A stretch of DNA of 64,000 bases from Eisenibacter elegans DSM 3317 (GCF_000430505.1 NZ_KE387152.1:261413-325412), one strand, 5' to 3'. Shown: positions 9,005-18,355, counted from the first letter of the stretch. A program made the numbers and translations. The notes: generated by a model from the sequence alone, not told the origin.

Positions 9005-10222
9005 ATGCACAGCTCTCTAAAGTTTCATTTTATACTCAAAACCTACACCCTAAGCATTTGTTTGTACTTGTTGGTGATGCCTTTGTGGGCACAGCAACAA
9101 ATCCGCATTGACAGCCTGATGCGGGAACTGGAAGATGCTGCCAACGGCAAACAAGCCCAACTCTACAATGCCTTGGCAGCGGAGTATCAGGAGGTGCAGC
9201 CTGCCAAGGCCAAACAATATGCACTGGAAGCCTTCAAATTGGCCAAAAAGCGCCAAGACCGCCGCGCCTTGTCGGATGCTTGCCGCCTGATAGGCGTATC
9301 GGCGCTCAATACCCAAAATTACCTCGATGCGCTCAAGTATACCTATATGGCCTTGGGTTTGGAAGAGGAACTGCGCCGTGACGACAACCGCGCTGCCCTC
9401 TTGCTGACCATTGCCAAGGCATATAAGGGGCGTGAAATCTATGGCCAAGCCATTGATTATTACATTCGGGCGGTGGAGCTTTATGAAAAACTAGGGCACA
9501 AGAAGGGCACGGTCGAGGTGCTCAATGATCTTGCTGATACTTACCTCTTGGTGGCTCGCTACAACAACGCCATCTATTATGCCTATAAAAGCCTAGAAAT
9601 TGCGACCTTACAAGAATATCCCGAAGAGGTAAAAAAGGCCAGTCTGACTCTCTCCAAGATTTATGCAAAAGTAGGGGCATACCAACAAGCCTACGACTAC
9701 CACCAGCTCTATACAGAGCTAAAAGACAGCCTGCTCAAACAGGAACGCCTCCAAGAGTTGACCTTGTTGGAGCAGAACATCAGCCATACCCAAGAAAAAC
9801 AGCGCGCTCTACAGACGGAGAAAGAGCGAAAGATTCGCAATAGTAACTTGCAGTACTTGCTGATTTTTATCGTGTTTACGGCATTGTTTGGGCTGTTATT
9901 TTTTGCCGGCAATTTTGGGATTCCGGCCAACGTCATCCGTACCTTGTTGTTTTTGGCGCTGTTTCTGTCGGCGCAGTTTATTCTGCTGCTTATCCGCCCC
10001 AGCATCGAGCAATATACCGGCGGCTTGCCGCTATTTATGTTGGGAGTCAATGGGTTTTTTGCCCTGCTCTTTCTCTACTTCAACCGCAGTATAGAGACAA
10101 GGCTCAAAAAGCGGGTATTGGAACGTGCCGCACGCGCCGAACGTGTACGTGTGTTGACACGCGTAAGGCAGCAAAAGCGCAAACGCAAGCAGAGGCTCAA
10201 GCCTTCGTCCTCTGATAGCTGA
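9005..10222 (+). CDS. TPR-repeat membrane protein lacking a kinase domain
   Basis: 405 residues from the ATG at 9005 (a TTG at 8975 is open). A signal peptide ends near LVMPLWA. Residues about 30-230 form five or six tetratricopeptide repeats, for example YGQAIDYYIRAVELYEKLG and YNNAIYYAYKSLEIA. A coiled coil (about 240-275) follows. Three membrane helices lie at about 283-365, and the tail is highly basic (KRKRKQRLKPSS). In Bacteroidota this architecture normally continues into a histidine kinase or LuxR domain; here the protein stops after the membrane part. It may be a scaffold or a truncated sensor relative. Confidence 0.8.
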   Translation: MHSSLKFHFILKTYTLSICLYLLVMPLWAQQQIRIDSLMRELEDAANGKQAQLYNALAAEYQEVQPAKAKQYALEAFKLAKKRQDRRALSDACRLIGVSALNTQNYLDALKYTYMALGLEEELRRDDNRAALLLTIAKAYKGREIYGQAIDYYIRAVELYEKLGHKKGTVEVLNDLADTYLLVARYNNAIYYAYKSLEIATLQEYPEEVKKASLTLSKIYAKVGAYQQAYDYHQLYTELKDSLLKQERLQELTLLEQNISHTQEKQRALQTEKERKIRNSNLQYLLIFIVFTALFGLLFFAGNFGIPANVIRTLLFLALFLSAQFILLLIRPSIEQYTGGLPLFMLGVNGFFALLFLYFNRSIETRLKKRVLERAARAERVRVLTRVRQQKRKRKQRLKPSSSDS

Positions 10223-10368
10223 ACCTTGGCCAAGAGCGAAGGGGGGGCTGTGCTTGCGTAGGTGATTGGATTAATGGCTGCGCAATAATAAACCCTAAGC
10301 GGTATAAATAGGCACATTTATCTGCTATCACAAAAAAACTTGCGCTAAAGCTTTCGTGTGCGAATATA

Positions 10369-11772
10369 TCACTTTGCCTCCGGCACTTGTGGAGCAGGGG
10401 GTGTTTCGAGGCCGCGAATAACCATATAAATCAGGCCGGCCACAGGTACATAAAAAGGCAACACTTGTGGGTTGTTGGTAAATACTTGCCAGATTTTTTG
10501 TAGCGCATCCTTGAAGTTAGCATCATCATACTCCTTCCGCTCGGCCAAGGCCTGCTCAAACACCTTTCCGGCTTCGTGATACTCCTTATAAAACTTCTCG
10601 TGTTCGTGAAAAATAAACGGCCAAGCAAAGGGGGCAAAATAAGCCGACTGCTTCCAGTTCATCAGGGCTAGGGTAAAAAACTCTTCCCAATCGTAGGGCT
10701 TTTGTCCATACTTTTGTACCGCCTCATCGAGGCGCGCCTGCATTTCGGTGTGGATTTCGTCCCGAATCTTGTATAAGTCCTCTTGGGTGATGTCCTCATA
10801 AGGTTTGTCAATCATTTCATAGGGGCGGATACGTCGCCCGCGCACAAAGGTCAGCTTGGCCGGAAGCGCAAAATAAAACATCCAAGGCTGTAAAAGAACA
10901 GAGGGCAACATAGGGCCGATGGGCAAAAACGGAATCCCCAACTTCTTGACCAAGTTATCTATTTCTTTGATAGAATAGCTATAAGGGTTGATATATTCAG
11001 CGTTTACCGTAGCAAAAGGAATAATATCTGTGCGGTATTTGATACTCATCCGCAAGGCCGAAGTAGACAGGCGCTGGATTTCGTACTTGTGGTTGAAACC
11101 CTTGCCAATACCTTGTACTCCTTCGGGGTATATCAACAAATTGGACTCGCCGTAGTGCATCATCGTCTCGAAGTTGAGCATGGTTGCGTCAATGGCTCCT
11201 GCTTTTTTCCAAAAATTAGGAATCAAGAAGGGGTTCATTAGGTTGATTTTGGAAAGGTAGGGGGTTACGAAAGCGCGGGTGGCTTTTTGGATATCATAAT
11301 TGTGTAAGTCTAACAAGCCAGAGGCAAACACGACCGCATCCCAAGGGAAGGCCATCCCGGAGTGATTGCTGGCAAAAATCAATGGAAATGCAGGATTGTT
11401 GCGCTCAGGATACTCTTCGTCATCAAAACCTACAAAGGTGGCGCGGAAATAAAACTTGTTGAGCGGCTCCAGTACAAATTTGGCAAGGCTTTTGGCATAA
11501 TCTAGGTTAAAATGCTCATAAAAAATATGGGTGTTATTCTTGGCCTCTACACTAATAGGGATATCTACCGGTGAGGGTACAGCGGGCTTCTTTGCCCTAA
11601 CACTTCGTTTGGGTTGTGATTTGACTGCTGTCTCAGCTTTGGGAGACGTACTTTTGAGGTTGCTGCTTCGTGGTTTATCGGCGGCTTTGTCGGTCTTGCC
11701 ATTCGACTCATTGGGTTCAGCCGATTGAACTTTTTGGGTAGATACTTTGGGAGTACTGTTGCGTGTAGTCAT
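10369..11772 (-). CDS. PlsC-like lysophospholipid acyltransferase family protein
   Basis: 467 residues. The first 75 or so are a basic, Ser/Lys-rich disordered region. The acyltransferase core has FASNHSGMAFPWDAVVFASG, a variant of the H-x4-D motif with a longer His-Asp spacing, and LLIYPEGVQGIGKGF for the phosphate-binding EG motif. ALMNWKQSAYFAPFAWPFIF and a last hydrophobic segment (FYVPVAGLIYMVIRG) suggest membrane association. The family transfers acyl chains to lysophospholipids or related acceptors. The wider His-to-Asp spacing makes this a divergent subgroup, so the acceptor is uncertain. It diverges from glpD, a functionally related glycerol-3-phosphate enzyme, with 193 bp between starts. 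Confidence 0.8.
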   Translation of the reverse strand: MTTRNSTPKVSTQKVQSAEPNESNGKTDKAADKPRSSNLKSTSPKAETAVKSQPKRSVRAKKPAVPSPVDIPISVEAKNNTHIFYEHFNLDYAKSLAKFVLEPLNKFYFRATFVGFDDEEYPERNNPAFPLIFASNHSGMAFPWDAVVFASGLLDLHNYDIQKATRAFVTPYLSKINLMNPFLIPNFWKKAGAIDATMLNFETMMHYGESNLLIYPEGVQGIGKGFNHKYEIQRLSTSALRMSIKYRTDIIPFATVNAEYINPYSYSIKEIDNLVKKLGIPFLPIGPMLPSVLLQPWMFYFALPAKLTFVRGRRIRPYEMIDKPYEDITQEDLYKIRDEIHTEMQARLDEAVQKYGQKPYDWEEFFTLALMNWKQSAYFAPFAWPFIFHEHEKFYKEYHEAGKVFEQALAERKEYDDANFKDALQKIWQVFTNNPQVLPFYVPVAGLIYMVIRGLETPPAPQVPEAK

Positions 11773-11965
11773 TAGTCAGATGAGGTTTATAGAGAAAAAT
11801 GCGAACAAACCTTTAGTTAAGGCGCAATATACGAAGTGTTAGCCCTGAAATTCGCACAATTTTGTTGTTTTTTATCGTGATGCTTACAAAAGTAAGAGAT
11901 TTTCACGAAATTTGCACCCAATAAACCTAACCAAGCCTTAGCGGCAGAAAGCAACTGTGTTGAAG

Positions 11966-13639
11966 ATGAGTAACCAATCACTACGACAAACCCACTGGGA
12001 GCAGATTTCCCAAACAACCTACGACCTCATCGTAGTAGGTGGCGGCATTACCGGCGCGGGCATCGCGCTCGATGCAGCGTCGCGGGGTTTGCTTGTGTTG
12101 CTCCTCGACAAACAAGATTTTGCAGCAGGTACTAGCAGCCGCTCCACCAAGCTAGTCCACGGCGGGCTGCGCTACCTCAAGCAAGGCGAGGTAAAACTTG
12201 TACAAGAGGTAGGGCGCGAACGTGCCACCGTTCACCGCTTAGCACCACACTTGGTCGTGCCTGAGAAAATGCTACTCCCCCTCATCAAAGGAGGGAACTA
12301 TGGGTATTGGCTCACTTCTTTGGGGCTGAAGGTATATGACATCTTGGCCAAGGTCAAAGGCGATGATAAGCGACGAATGTTGGGCAAAACACAAGCCCTT
12401 GCCCACGAGCCGCTGCTCCGCAGCGATATCCTCAAGGGCGCAGGTTATTATGCCGAATACCGTACAGATGATGCACGCCTGACCATCGAAATCATCAAAA
12501 CAGCCCAACGCTTTGGAGCGCTAGCCCTCAACTATGCTGCCGTCAGCGAATTGAGCTACGACGAACAAGGCAAGATAAACGGGGTCTATATTGAAGACCA
12601 ACTCAGCCCACAAAAAACCAAGGCCCTAGGCCGCTATGTGGTCAATGCTACCGGCCCTTGGGTAGATGAGTTGCGCCAATGGGATGGCTCCCGCCACGGC
12701 AAACACCTTTTTCTAACCAAAGGGGTTCATTTGGTCGTAGCACACGCTAGGTTTCCTATCCAGCAAGCAGTCTATTTTGACGCACAAGACGGGCGGATGG
12801 TCTTTGCTATCCCTAGAGGCAAAGTTACCTATTTTGGCACTACTGACACGGCCTACCAAGGCCCGCTCGAAGAGCCGGAGGTTACTCCCGAAGATGTACA
12901 ATACCTGCTCCACGCCGTCAGGCACGTATTCCCTACCGTACGCCTTACCAATGAAGACGTGATTTCGTCTTGGGCGGGGCTGCGCCCACTTATTTATCAG
13001 ATGGGCAAATCGCCTTCGGAGCTTTCCCGGAAAGATGAAATTTTTTGGTCTGATACCGGGCTGATTTCTATTGCCGGAGGCAAACTGACAGGCTACCGCA
13101 AAATGGCTCAGCGGGTGGTAGACGCAGTAGCGCAGCGCCTCAAAACAGAGGCCGCTATGCTGATTCCCCCCTGCCATACAGACAAAATCCCGCTTACGCC
13201 CAAGCCCCTTGCCGACTACTATGAGGTACAACAATATATCACTCAGCAGGTAGGACGCTTGCGCAATTTACAGGCTGACCTCTATTACGCCCCCTATCTG
13301 GTACACCTCTACGGCACACAAACGGAGCTGATTTGGGAGTATTTTGAAGAGATATATCCAGCCCAAACCACAGACATAGATTTGGCCATTATCTTGGCCG
13401 AACTGCGCTTTGCCATCGAACACGAGATGGTACAACAACCTCTCGACTTCTTGCTGCGTCGTACAAGCCGCCTCTATTTTGATACCGATACATTGCCTAG
13501 ACTCCTAAAGCCTCTCTTGCTGACGATGCACGAAGCCTTCGGCTGGGATGATGATACCCTGACCAAACACCACGATGAGCTGCTTCAAAGCCTGCGGACA
13601 CACGCCCTTAAGTATATCAAAACCTTGATTAGCAGCTGA
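11966..13639 (+). CDS. glpD: aerobic glycerol-3-phosphate dehydrogenase
   Basis: 557 residues. The FAD-binding motif YDLIVVGGGITGAGIALDAA is at the N-terminus, followed by DFAAGTSSRSTKLVHGGLRY, the GlpD signature. SWAGLRPLI and ISIAGGKLTGYRKMA mark the C-terminal part of the flavin domain, and the last 150 residues form the helical GlpA/D C-terminal domain. The enzyme oxidises glycerol-3-phosphate to dihydroxyacetone phosphate at the membrane and passes electrons to quinone. The ATG at 11966 is preferred over a TTG at 11957. No glpK or glpF is adjacent; the divergent acyltransferase is the only lipid-related neighbour. Confidence 0.95.
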   Translation: MSNQSLRQTHWEQISQTTYDLIVVGGGITGAGIALDAASRGLLVLLLDKQDFAAGTSSRSTKLVHGGLRYLKQGEVKLVQEVGRERATVHRLAPHLVVPEKMLLPLIKGGNYGYWLTSLGLKVYDILAKVKGDDKRRMLGKTQALAHEPLLRSDILKGAGYYAEYRTDDARLTIEIIKTAQRFGALALNYAAVSELSYDEQGKINGVYIEDQLSPQKTKALGRYVVNATGPWVDELRQWDGSRHGKHLFLTKGVHLVVAHARFPIQQAVYFDAQDGRMVFAIPRGKVTYFGTTDTAYQGPLEEPEVTPEDVQYLLHAVRHVFPTVRLTNEDVISSWAGLRPLIYQMGKSPSELSRKDEIFWSDTGLISIAGGKLTGYRKMAQRVVDAVAQRLKTEAAMLIPPCHTDKIPLTPKPLADYYEVQQYITQQVGRLRNLQADLYYAPYLVHLYGTQTELIWEYFEEIYPAQTTDIDLAIILAELRFAIEHEMVQQPLDFLLRRTSRLYFDTDTLPRLLKPLLLTMHEAFGWDDDTLTKHHDELLQSLRTHALKYIKTLISS

Positions 13640-13641
13640 TT

Positions 13642-13778
13642 CATAGAGCCAAGGCATTGCCCCATTGACAATATGCGAAGGTTTGGTGTGTTGTTGGTTT
13701 GGCTCAACCCTCTGAATATTACAGAAAAAACACAAGCCCCACACCACTTGGAGGAGTCACTTTGGCCTTGGCTCTATG
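13642..13778. repeat. 137-bp intergenic segment with 14-bp perfect inverted ends
   Basis: CATAGAGCCAAGGC (13642-13655) is the exact reverse complement of GCCTTGGCTCTATG (13765-13778). It begins 3 bp after the glpD stop. The arms could form a terminator-like or cruciform structure, or be the ends of a small mobile element; only one copy is seen in the window. Confidence 0.5.
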
Positions 13779-13868
13779 GCTGTGTAATCATACAAGGCTT
13801 TCCCAAAAGCTTCCAAAGCCCCAATATGTACGCCCCTTGCGTGTGCTTTGTGGCTAAATGTGCATTAA

Positions 13869-14055
13869 GAGCTTTTCTAAAACTCTCTTTATCGACACCA
13901 AAATGCCGTTTTTTGGCTGCTACTTCGTTAAAAAAGCTCGCCGTAGCCTTCCTACGATTAAAATCGTGGGCTATATGTAAGGTCTACGCTTTTTGCCTAG
14001 TATCAGCGCAAAAATCAGCTGTTTTGAGTGTCGCGCTGAAAATTTAGACAAGCTC
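13869..14055. repeat. family C interspersed repeat, long copy (C1)
   Basis: The ends are imperfect inverted repeats: GAGCTTTTCTAAAACTC on the left, and on the right GAAAATTTAGACAAGCTC, whose complement is GAGCTTGTCTAAATTTTC. The interior shares CTAGTATCAGC, AATCAGCTGTTTTGAGTG and a CACCAAAATGCCG segment with copy C2 near 45.0 kb, but carries about 80 extra bases between them. An open frame across this region is not credible as a gene because it follows the repeat. Confidence 0.65.
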
Positions 14056-14203
14056 TAAGAACCGAAGGAGCAAACTCTTCTGGCCTTGTCCTGTGCTTTG
14101 TAGTGCAAGTGTTGGTATTTTGAAGGCTGAAAATTCCGATGATGGGAAACCATTCAGGGGGCTTATTGCTTATCTAACTGGTATCTACTTTTCCGTTTTT
14201 TTT

Positions 14204-15730
14204 ATGAGCTACACCCAACTATCCACAGCAGAGCGGCTAACGCTCAAAACTGTCGGCCAACTGCGTGCCGCAGGCTATCAGCCACGCAGTATCAAACGAG
14301 AGCTTCGCGACAACCTCATCGCGGCTATCCGCAGCAAACAGCCCATTTTTGAAGGTATCTGGGGTTATGAGCATACCGTCATTCCTGACTTGCAGCGGGC
14401 AATCTTGTCCCAACATCATATCAACCTGTTGGGCTTGCGTGGGCAAGCCAAGACCCGCATCGCCCGCCTGATGATTCGTTTGCTCGACGATTACATCCCT
14501 GTCATTGCGGGCACTGAGCTCAACGACGACCCCTTAGCGCCCATCTCCCGACAGGGGCTGGATTTGCTCGCCGCCCACGGCGATGATACGCCCATTGCTT
14601 GGTGGGCACGCGAAGAGCGCTATACCGAAAAACTCGCCACTCCCGATGTATCGGTGGCCGACCTTATCGGTGATGTAGACCCTATCAAGGCCGCTGCGCT
14701 CAAGCTGCCTTATTCCGATGAGCGTGTCATTCATTATGGCCTCATTCCACGCTCACACCGGGGTATTTTTGTCATCAATGAGCTGCCCGACCTACAGCCC
14801 CGCATCCAAGTGGCGCTCTTCAACATTTTACAAGAGGGCGACATTCAAATCAGAGGTTTCAAGCTTCGCCTACCGCTCGATATGCAGTTTGTCTTTACGG
14901 CCAACCCCGAAGACTACACCAACCGAGGCAGCATCGTTACGCCGCTCAAAGACCGTATCGACAGCCAAATCATTACCCATTATCCCAAAAGCATCGATAT
15001 CAGCCGCCGTATCACGGCTCAAGAGGCCAAGGTATTGCCTGAGCAACGCCAACGTGTGCTGATCAATGAGTTGATGGAAAATATCGTAGAGCTGGTGGCC
15101 GTAGAAGCCCGACAAAGCGAGTATGTAGACGTAAAAAGCGGGGTCTCTGCCCGTCTTACCATCTCGGCCTACGAAAACCTCATCAGTGCCGCTGAGCGCC
15201 GTGCGCTCATCCACGGCCAAGACCAGACCCATATCCGTGTGGGGGACTTGGTGGGCATCATCCCGGCTCTCACCGGCAAGGTAGAGTTGGTGTATGAAGG
15301 CGAACAAGAAGGGCCGCTGATTGTAGCCCAAAACCTCATCGGTCAAACGCTGCGGCAGCTTTTCCTCGACTATTTCCCCAACCCCGAAAAGCTCAAAAAA
15401 GACAAAAAAGCCACCAACCCTTACCAAACAATCACCCAGTGGTTTGGAGAAGGCAACACACTCGACCTCTTCCACGACCTCTCCGACCAAGAGTATGCAG
15501 CCGCCCTACATAAGGTCAGAGGACTGCCCGAACTCATCACACAGTACCATAGCAAGGAGAGCCTGCCGATGCAGTTGTTTTTGATGGAGTTTGCCCTCCA
15601 CGGCTTAGCCGAACACTCGATGCTCAGCAAGGGCACAATCGACACCGGTTTGCAGTTCAAAGACTTACTCAGCAGTATGTTCAAACTCCCTGACTTCGGA
15701 GAGGATGACGAAGAGGATTTTGATGAATAA
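14204..15730 (+). CDS. MoxR/BchI-like AAA+ ATPase (magnesium-chelatase-like)
   Basis: 508 residues from the ATG at 14204; the longer frame from 14093 enters the repeat region. Walker A is GLRGQAKT (residues 77-84), an unusual form with Ala before the Lys. The Walker B region is GIFVINELPDLQ (INE, 191-193), with Asn before the catalytic Glu. Sensor region FVFTANPEDYTNRGSI, and arginine-rich DRIDSQI follow, as in magnesium-chelatase subunit I and MoxR proteins. Such ATPases remodel a VWA-domain partner; the gene at 22008 encodes a suitable one. The C-terminus is acidic (DDEEDFDE). No tetrapyrrole genes are present, so a chelatase role is not supported. Confidence 0.82.
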   Translation: MSYTQLSTAERLTLKTVGQLRAAGYQPRSIKRELRDNLIAAIRSKQPIFEGIWGYEHTVIPDLQRAILSQHHINLLGLRGQAKTRIARLMIRLLDDYIPVIAGTELNDDPLAPISRQGLDLLAAHGDDTPIAWWAREERYTEKLATPDVSVADLIGDVDPIKAAALKLPYSDERVIHYGLIPRSHRGIFVINELPDLQPRIQVALFNILQEGDIQIRGFKLRLPLDMQFVFTANPEDYTNRGSIVTPLKDRIDSQIITHYPKSIDISRRITAQEAKVLPEQRQRVLINELMENIVELVAVEARQSEYVDVKSGVSARLTISAYENLISAAERRALIHGQDQTHIRVGDLVGIIPALTGKVELVYEGEQEGPLIVAQNLIGQTLRQLFLDYFPNPEKLKKDKKATNPYQTITQWFGEGNTLDLFHDLSDQEYAAALHKVRGLPELITQYHSKESLPMQLFLMEFALHGLAEHSMLSKGTIDTGLQFKDLLSSMFKLPDFGEDDEEDFDE

Positions 15731-15773
15731 TAAAACGCTCCGCCCCAACTTTTTGTGACCCCCCAAAGATTTT

Positions 15774-15874
15774 CACACCACTGGATATTATTTGGAAAAA
15801 CAACCCCTGAGCTGGCAGCTGCCTTTGGCACTGTTTCGAAGTTGGGCTGTAATTCTAGAGTGTCCGGTGGTGTG
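15774..15874. repeat. family A interspersed repeat, copy A1
   Basis: The left end is CACACCACTGGATAT. The right end GTGTCCGGTGGTGTG is its near-complement. The copy starts 43 bp after the AAA+ ATPase stop. The inverted symmetry extends outward into CCCCCAAA on the left and TTTGGGGG on the right. The interior is not alignable with A3, A5 and A6, so only the ends are shared. Confidence 0.6.
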
Positions 15875-15877
15875 GTG

Positions 15878-15906
15878 TTTGGGGGTATGTCAAGTGAGTA
15901 TTTTTG
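15878..15906 (+). promoter_or_regulatory. candidate promoter for pfkA
   Basis: TATTTTTG (15899-15906) fits the -7 consensus TAnnTTTG. A TTTG at 15878-15881 leaves a 17-base spacer, slightly short. It adjoins the right end of repeat A1. The pfkA ATG is 70 bp further on. Confidence 0.35.
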
Positions 15907-15975
15907 TGTATTTTCGATTTTTTACGGCGCGGCTCAGAGCCTGCGCATAACCACCTAAAACCTGACCATATTGAT

Positions 15976-16947
15976 ATGAAAAAAATAGCTGTATTTACTT
16001 CTGGTGGCGACTCTCCCGGGATGAACGCCTGTGTGAGGGCGGTTGTTCGGGCGGCTATAGCCCAGCAAATCGAAGTCTTTGGCATCATCAGAGGCTATGA
16101 TGGAATGATTCGCCAAGACATCATTCCTTTGCAGTCGCCTTCTGTCAGCAATATCATCCAGCGCGGCGGGACAATCCTCAAGTCTGCCCGTAGTAAGGAT
16201 TTTATGACCTATGAGGGGCGCAAAAAAGCTTTTGAGTCCTTGCAAGCCAAAGGCATTGAGGGCATTGTTGCCATTGGTGGCGACGGGACATTCAAAGGAG
16301 CACAGGTATTCTTTGAGGAGTTTGGAATTCCTACTGTAGGCTGCCCCGGTACCATCGATAATGACCTCTATGGCACAGACTACACCATCGGCTTCGATAC
16401 GGCCATCAACACCGCCCTAGAGGCTATCGACAAAATCAGGGATACGGCAGACTCTCACGACCGCGTCTTTTTTATCGAGGTGATGGGGCGCGATGCCGGA
16501 TACATTGCCATCCAATCGGGGATTGCCGGAGGGGCAGAGTTGGTATTGGTACCCGAAACCGAAACCAAAATCGAGCATATCATCCATACGCTCGAACAAG
16601 GCAAAGCACGCAACAAGACTTCCGAAATCATCGTAGTAGCCGAGGGTGATGAAGCCGGAGATGCTACCACCATCGCTGCGCAAGTCAAAGAAAAGCTCCC
16701 ACACCTCGATATTCGGGTTAGTGTCTTAGGCCATATCCAGCGGGGCGGCTCTCCTACAGCCCGCGATCGCATATTGGCCAGCAGATTGGGTATCGCTGCC
16801 GTACAGGGCTTGGTAGAAGGGCGCAGCAATGTCATGGCCGGCATCATCAACGACGAATTGGTGTACACCTCTTTCCACGATACCATCCACAAGGCCAAAC
16901 CCATCAAAGCCGAACTGCTCCAATTAATTGATATTCTGAGTCTGTGA
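15976..16947 (+). CDS. pfkA: 6-phosphofructokinase
   Basis: 323 residues, typical of bacterial ATP-dependent PfkA. It has TSGGDSPGMNACVRAVVRAA at the N-terminus, the ATP-binding GGDGTFKGA, the catalytic PGTIDNDLYGTDYTIGFDTA with the general-base Asp in TIDND, and the substrate loop EVMGRDAGYIA. The Gly in GGDGT favours ATP as the phosphoryl donor over pyrophosphate. It phosphorylates fructose 6-phosphate in glycolysis. The ATG at 15976 is chosen; an open extension to 15904 has no family support. The next gene begins 3 bp after the stop, so the two are almost certainly co-transcribed. Confidence 0.96.
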   Translation: MKKIAVFTSGGDSPGMNACVRAVVRAAIAQQIEVFGIIRGYDGMIRQDIIPLQSPSVSNIIQRGGTILKSARSKDFMTYEGRKKAFESLQAKGIEGIVAIGGDGTFKGAQVFFEEFGIPTVGCPGTIDNDLYGTDYTIGFDTAINTALEAIDKIRDTADSHDRVFFIEVMGRDAGYIAIQSGIAGGAELVLVPETETKIEHIIHTLEQGKARNKTSEIIVVAEGDEAGDATTIAAQVKEKLPHLDIRVSVLGHIQRGGSPTARDRILASRLGIAAVQGLVEGRSNVMAGIINDELVYTSFHDTIHKAKPIKAELLQLIDILSL

Positions 16948-16950
16948 TCA

Positions 16951-18354
16951 ATGAATACCCCCCCCTCCTCCAAAAAGCGTACAGGCGTAGCCCTGAGCTT
17001 GGTTTTTGTTACTGCTTGCTTTTGCAGTCTGATTATTTTGCTGGCTGCGATGAACGGAAGCCCTGAGCCTTACCACTGGGTCAGTGCCTTGGTGATGGTG
17101 ATGGTTACTGCCGCGCTGGGCGTATACCTCCGCTATCAACAACAACACGGAATCCGGGCACAAGAGCAACAACATACACAACTATTGAAGGAGGGGCTTA
17201 GGAGGCCACAAGGCTGGACAGTAGCCGAAGTAACGCAGTTTTTCCCCAAACTAAATGCTACCCGAGCTCAGCAAATACTCTATGAACTAGCGGCCTTAGA
17301 CATTGCCTACGAAACCCCCGACCCCGAAGCTCAAACGGTGCGCTATCGGTTTGCCAAACCCAATATCGGCTATACCACCCTGCCCAAAGTAAAGGCCGGC
17401 TGGCAACTCACCGAAGTATTAGGCCTCTTGATAGCCCTCCCTTTTTTGTTTTTTGGGCTGTTGTTTTTGGGAATGAGCTTTATGTTTGTAACTGACCAAG
17501 GCTTTAACGGTGCGTCAGTGGTAACCATTATTTTTTTGGGGTTGTTTCCAACAGCGGTCGGATGGTGGATAAGTACCAGCATCCAACAGGCGCGCCAAAT
17601 GCGCCGCAATCGCCAACACCTACAGCAAGTCTTGGGCTATTGCCTACAACAGCCCGTCCTCAGCCCGGTAGATTTGGTGTATATCTCTCATCTTACGCTC
17701 CAAGAGGCGCTGTATCTCCTCGATAAGCTACACTACAAACAGCTGGCCACCAAAACGGTCGACGCTAATGGCAGGCTTTGTTATGATTTGAGCACCATCG
17801 CCCAGTCGGCTCAAGAACGACAAGAAGCGCAGCGGCTGATAGAAGAAAACTATATGCTGGAGCGCCTGTGGGCCGGCAACCAATACAGCGGCCTATGGAT
17901 GATTGGGCGCTTCGCAGGGCGCAGCTCGCTTTCGGCCTTGATATTGCTTTCGGCGGTAGCGCTGTTTTTTTTAGGCTTGGCATTTACAATTATGGGAACT
18001 TTTGAGCTTGTTGGGCTGCCTGTAGACGACAAACTAGACCGAGAGCCTGTAGCAGCGCATTATCTGTTGATGCTGATTGTAGTGGGTGGGGGTGGTTGCC
18101 TGTTTTTGGCCTATCTCTGTTGGCTATATATTCAGAAGATGTACCAGAAAAGCCTGCGAGAATATCTACACCAGAGCTTGCTCAACCTCTTACAAACCCA
18201 ACCAAGTGTGTTGGCCACTGATGTAGCCGCTGCCCTGTATATCACCACCGGAGAGGCTGAGTACCGCCTAGATGAGCTGCATTTGGCTGGCTGGCTGGAG
18301 CTGAAAATATCTCCCGAAGGGCAAAAGGTATATACAGCCAAGGCGCTGGGTTGA
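16951..18354 (+). CDS. membrane protein with three winged-helix-like repeats
   Basis: 467 residues. I do not recognise a named family. The layout repeats three times. Hydrophobic segments lie at about 13-35 and 39-60, 145-165 and 180-200, and 325-345 and 365-390. Each pair is followed by a soluble block of 60-70 residues with the same pattern: a helix, a Leu-rich helix, a recognition-like helix, then a beta wing (about 72-135, 222-290 and 405-465). Examples are ARAQQILYELAALDIAYETP-like, TLQEALYLLDKLHYKQLATK and TGEAEYRLDELHLAGWLELK. These look like winged-helix domains. The start is 3 bp after the pfkA stop, implying one transcript. Function unknown; the repeat reading is my inference. Confidence 0.75.
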   Translation: MNTPPSSKKRTGVALSLVFVTACFCSLIILLAAMNGSPEPYHWVSALVMVMVTAALGVYLRYQQQHGIRAQEQQHTQLLKEGLRRPQGWTVAEVTQFFPKLNATRAQQILYELAALDIAYETPDPEAQTVRYRFAKPNIGYTTLPKVKAGWQLTEVLGLLIALPFLFFGLLFLGMSFMFVTDQGFNGASVVTIIFLGLFPTAVGWWISTSIQQARQMRRNRQHLQQVLGYCLQQPVLSPVDLVYISHLTLQEALYLLDKLHYKQLATKTVDANGRLCYDLSTIAQSAQERQEAQRLIEENYMLERLWAGNQYSGLWMIGRFAGRSSLSALILLSAVALFFLGLAFTIMGTFELVGLPVDDKLDREPVAAHYLLMLIVVGGGGCLFLAYLCWLYIQKMYQKSLREYLHQSLLNLLQTQPSVLATDVAAALYITTGEAEYRLDELHLAGWLELKISPEGQKVYTAKALG

Positions 18355-18355
18355 T

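Noticed and set aside
13673-14047. 124-codon plus-strand frame after glpD
   Set aside because: It crosses two repeat structures (the 13642 inverted segment and family C copy C1), has no motif, and is explained by the repeat sequence.
14204-15730. True magnesium chelatase subunit (chlorophyll or B12 synthesis)
   Set aside because: No tetrapyrrole or cobalamin gene is in the window, the Walker motifs are atypical, and the general MoxR/VWA pairing explains the gene.
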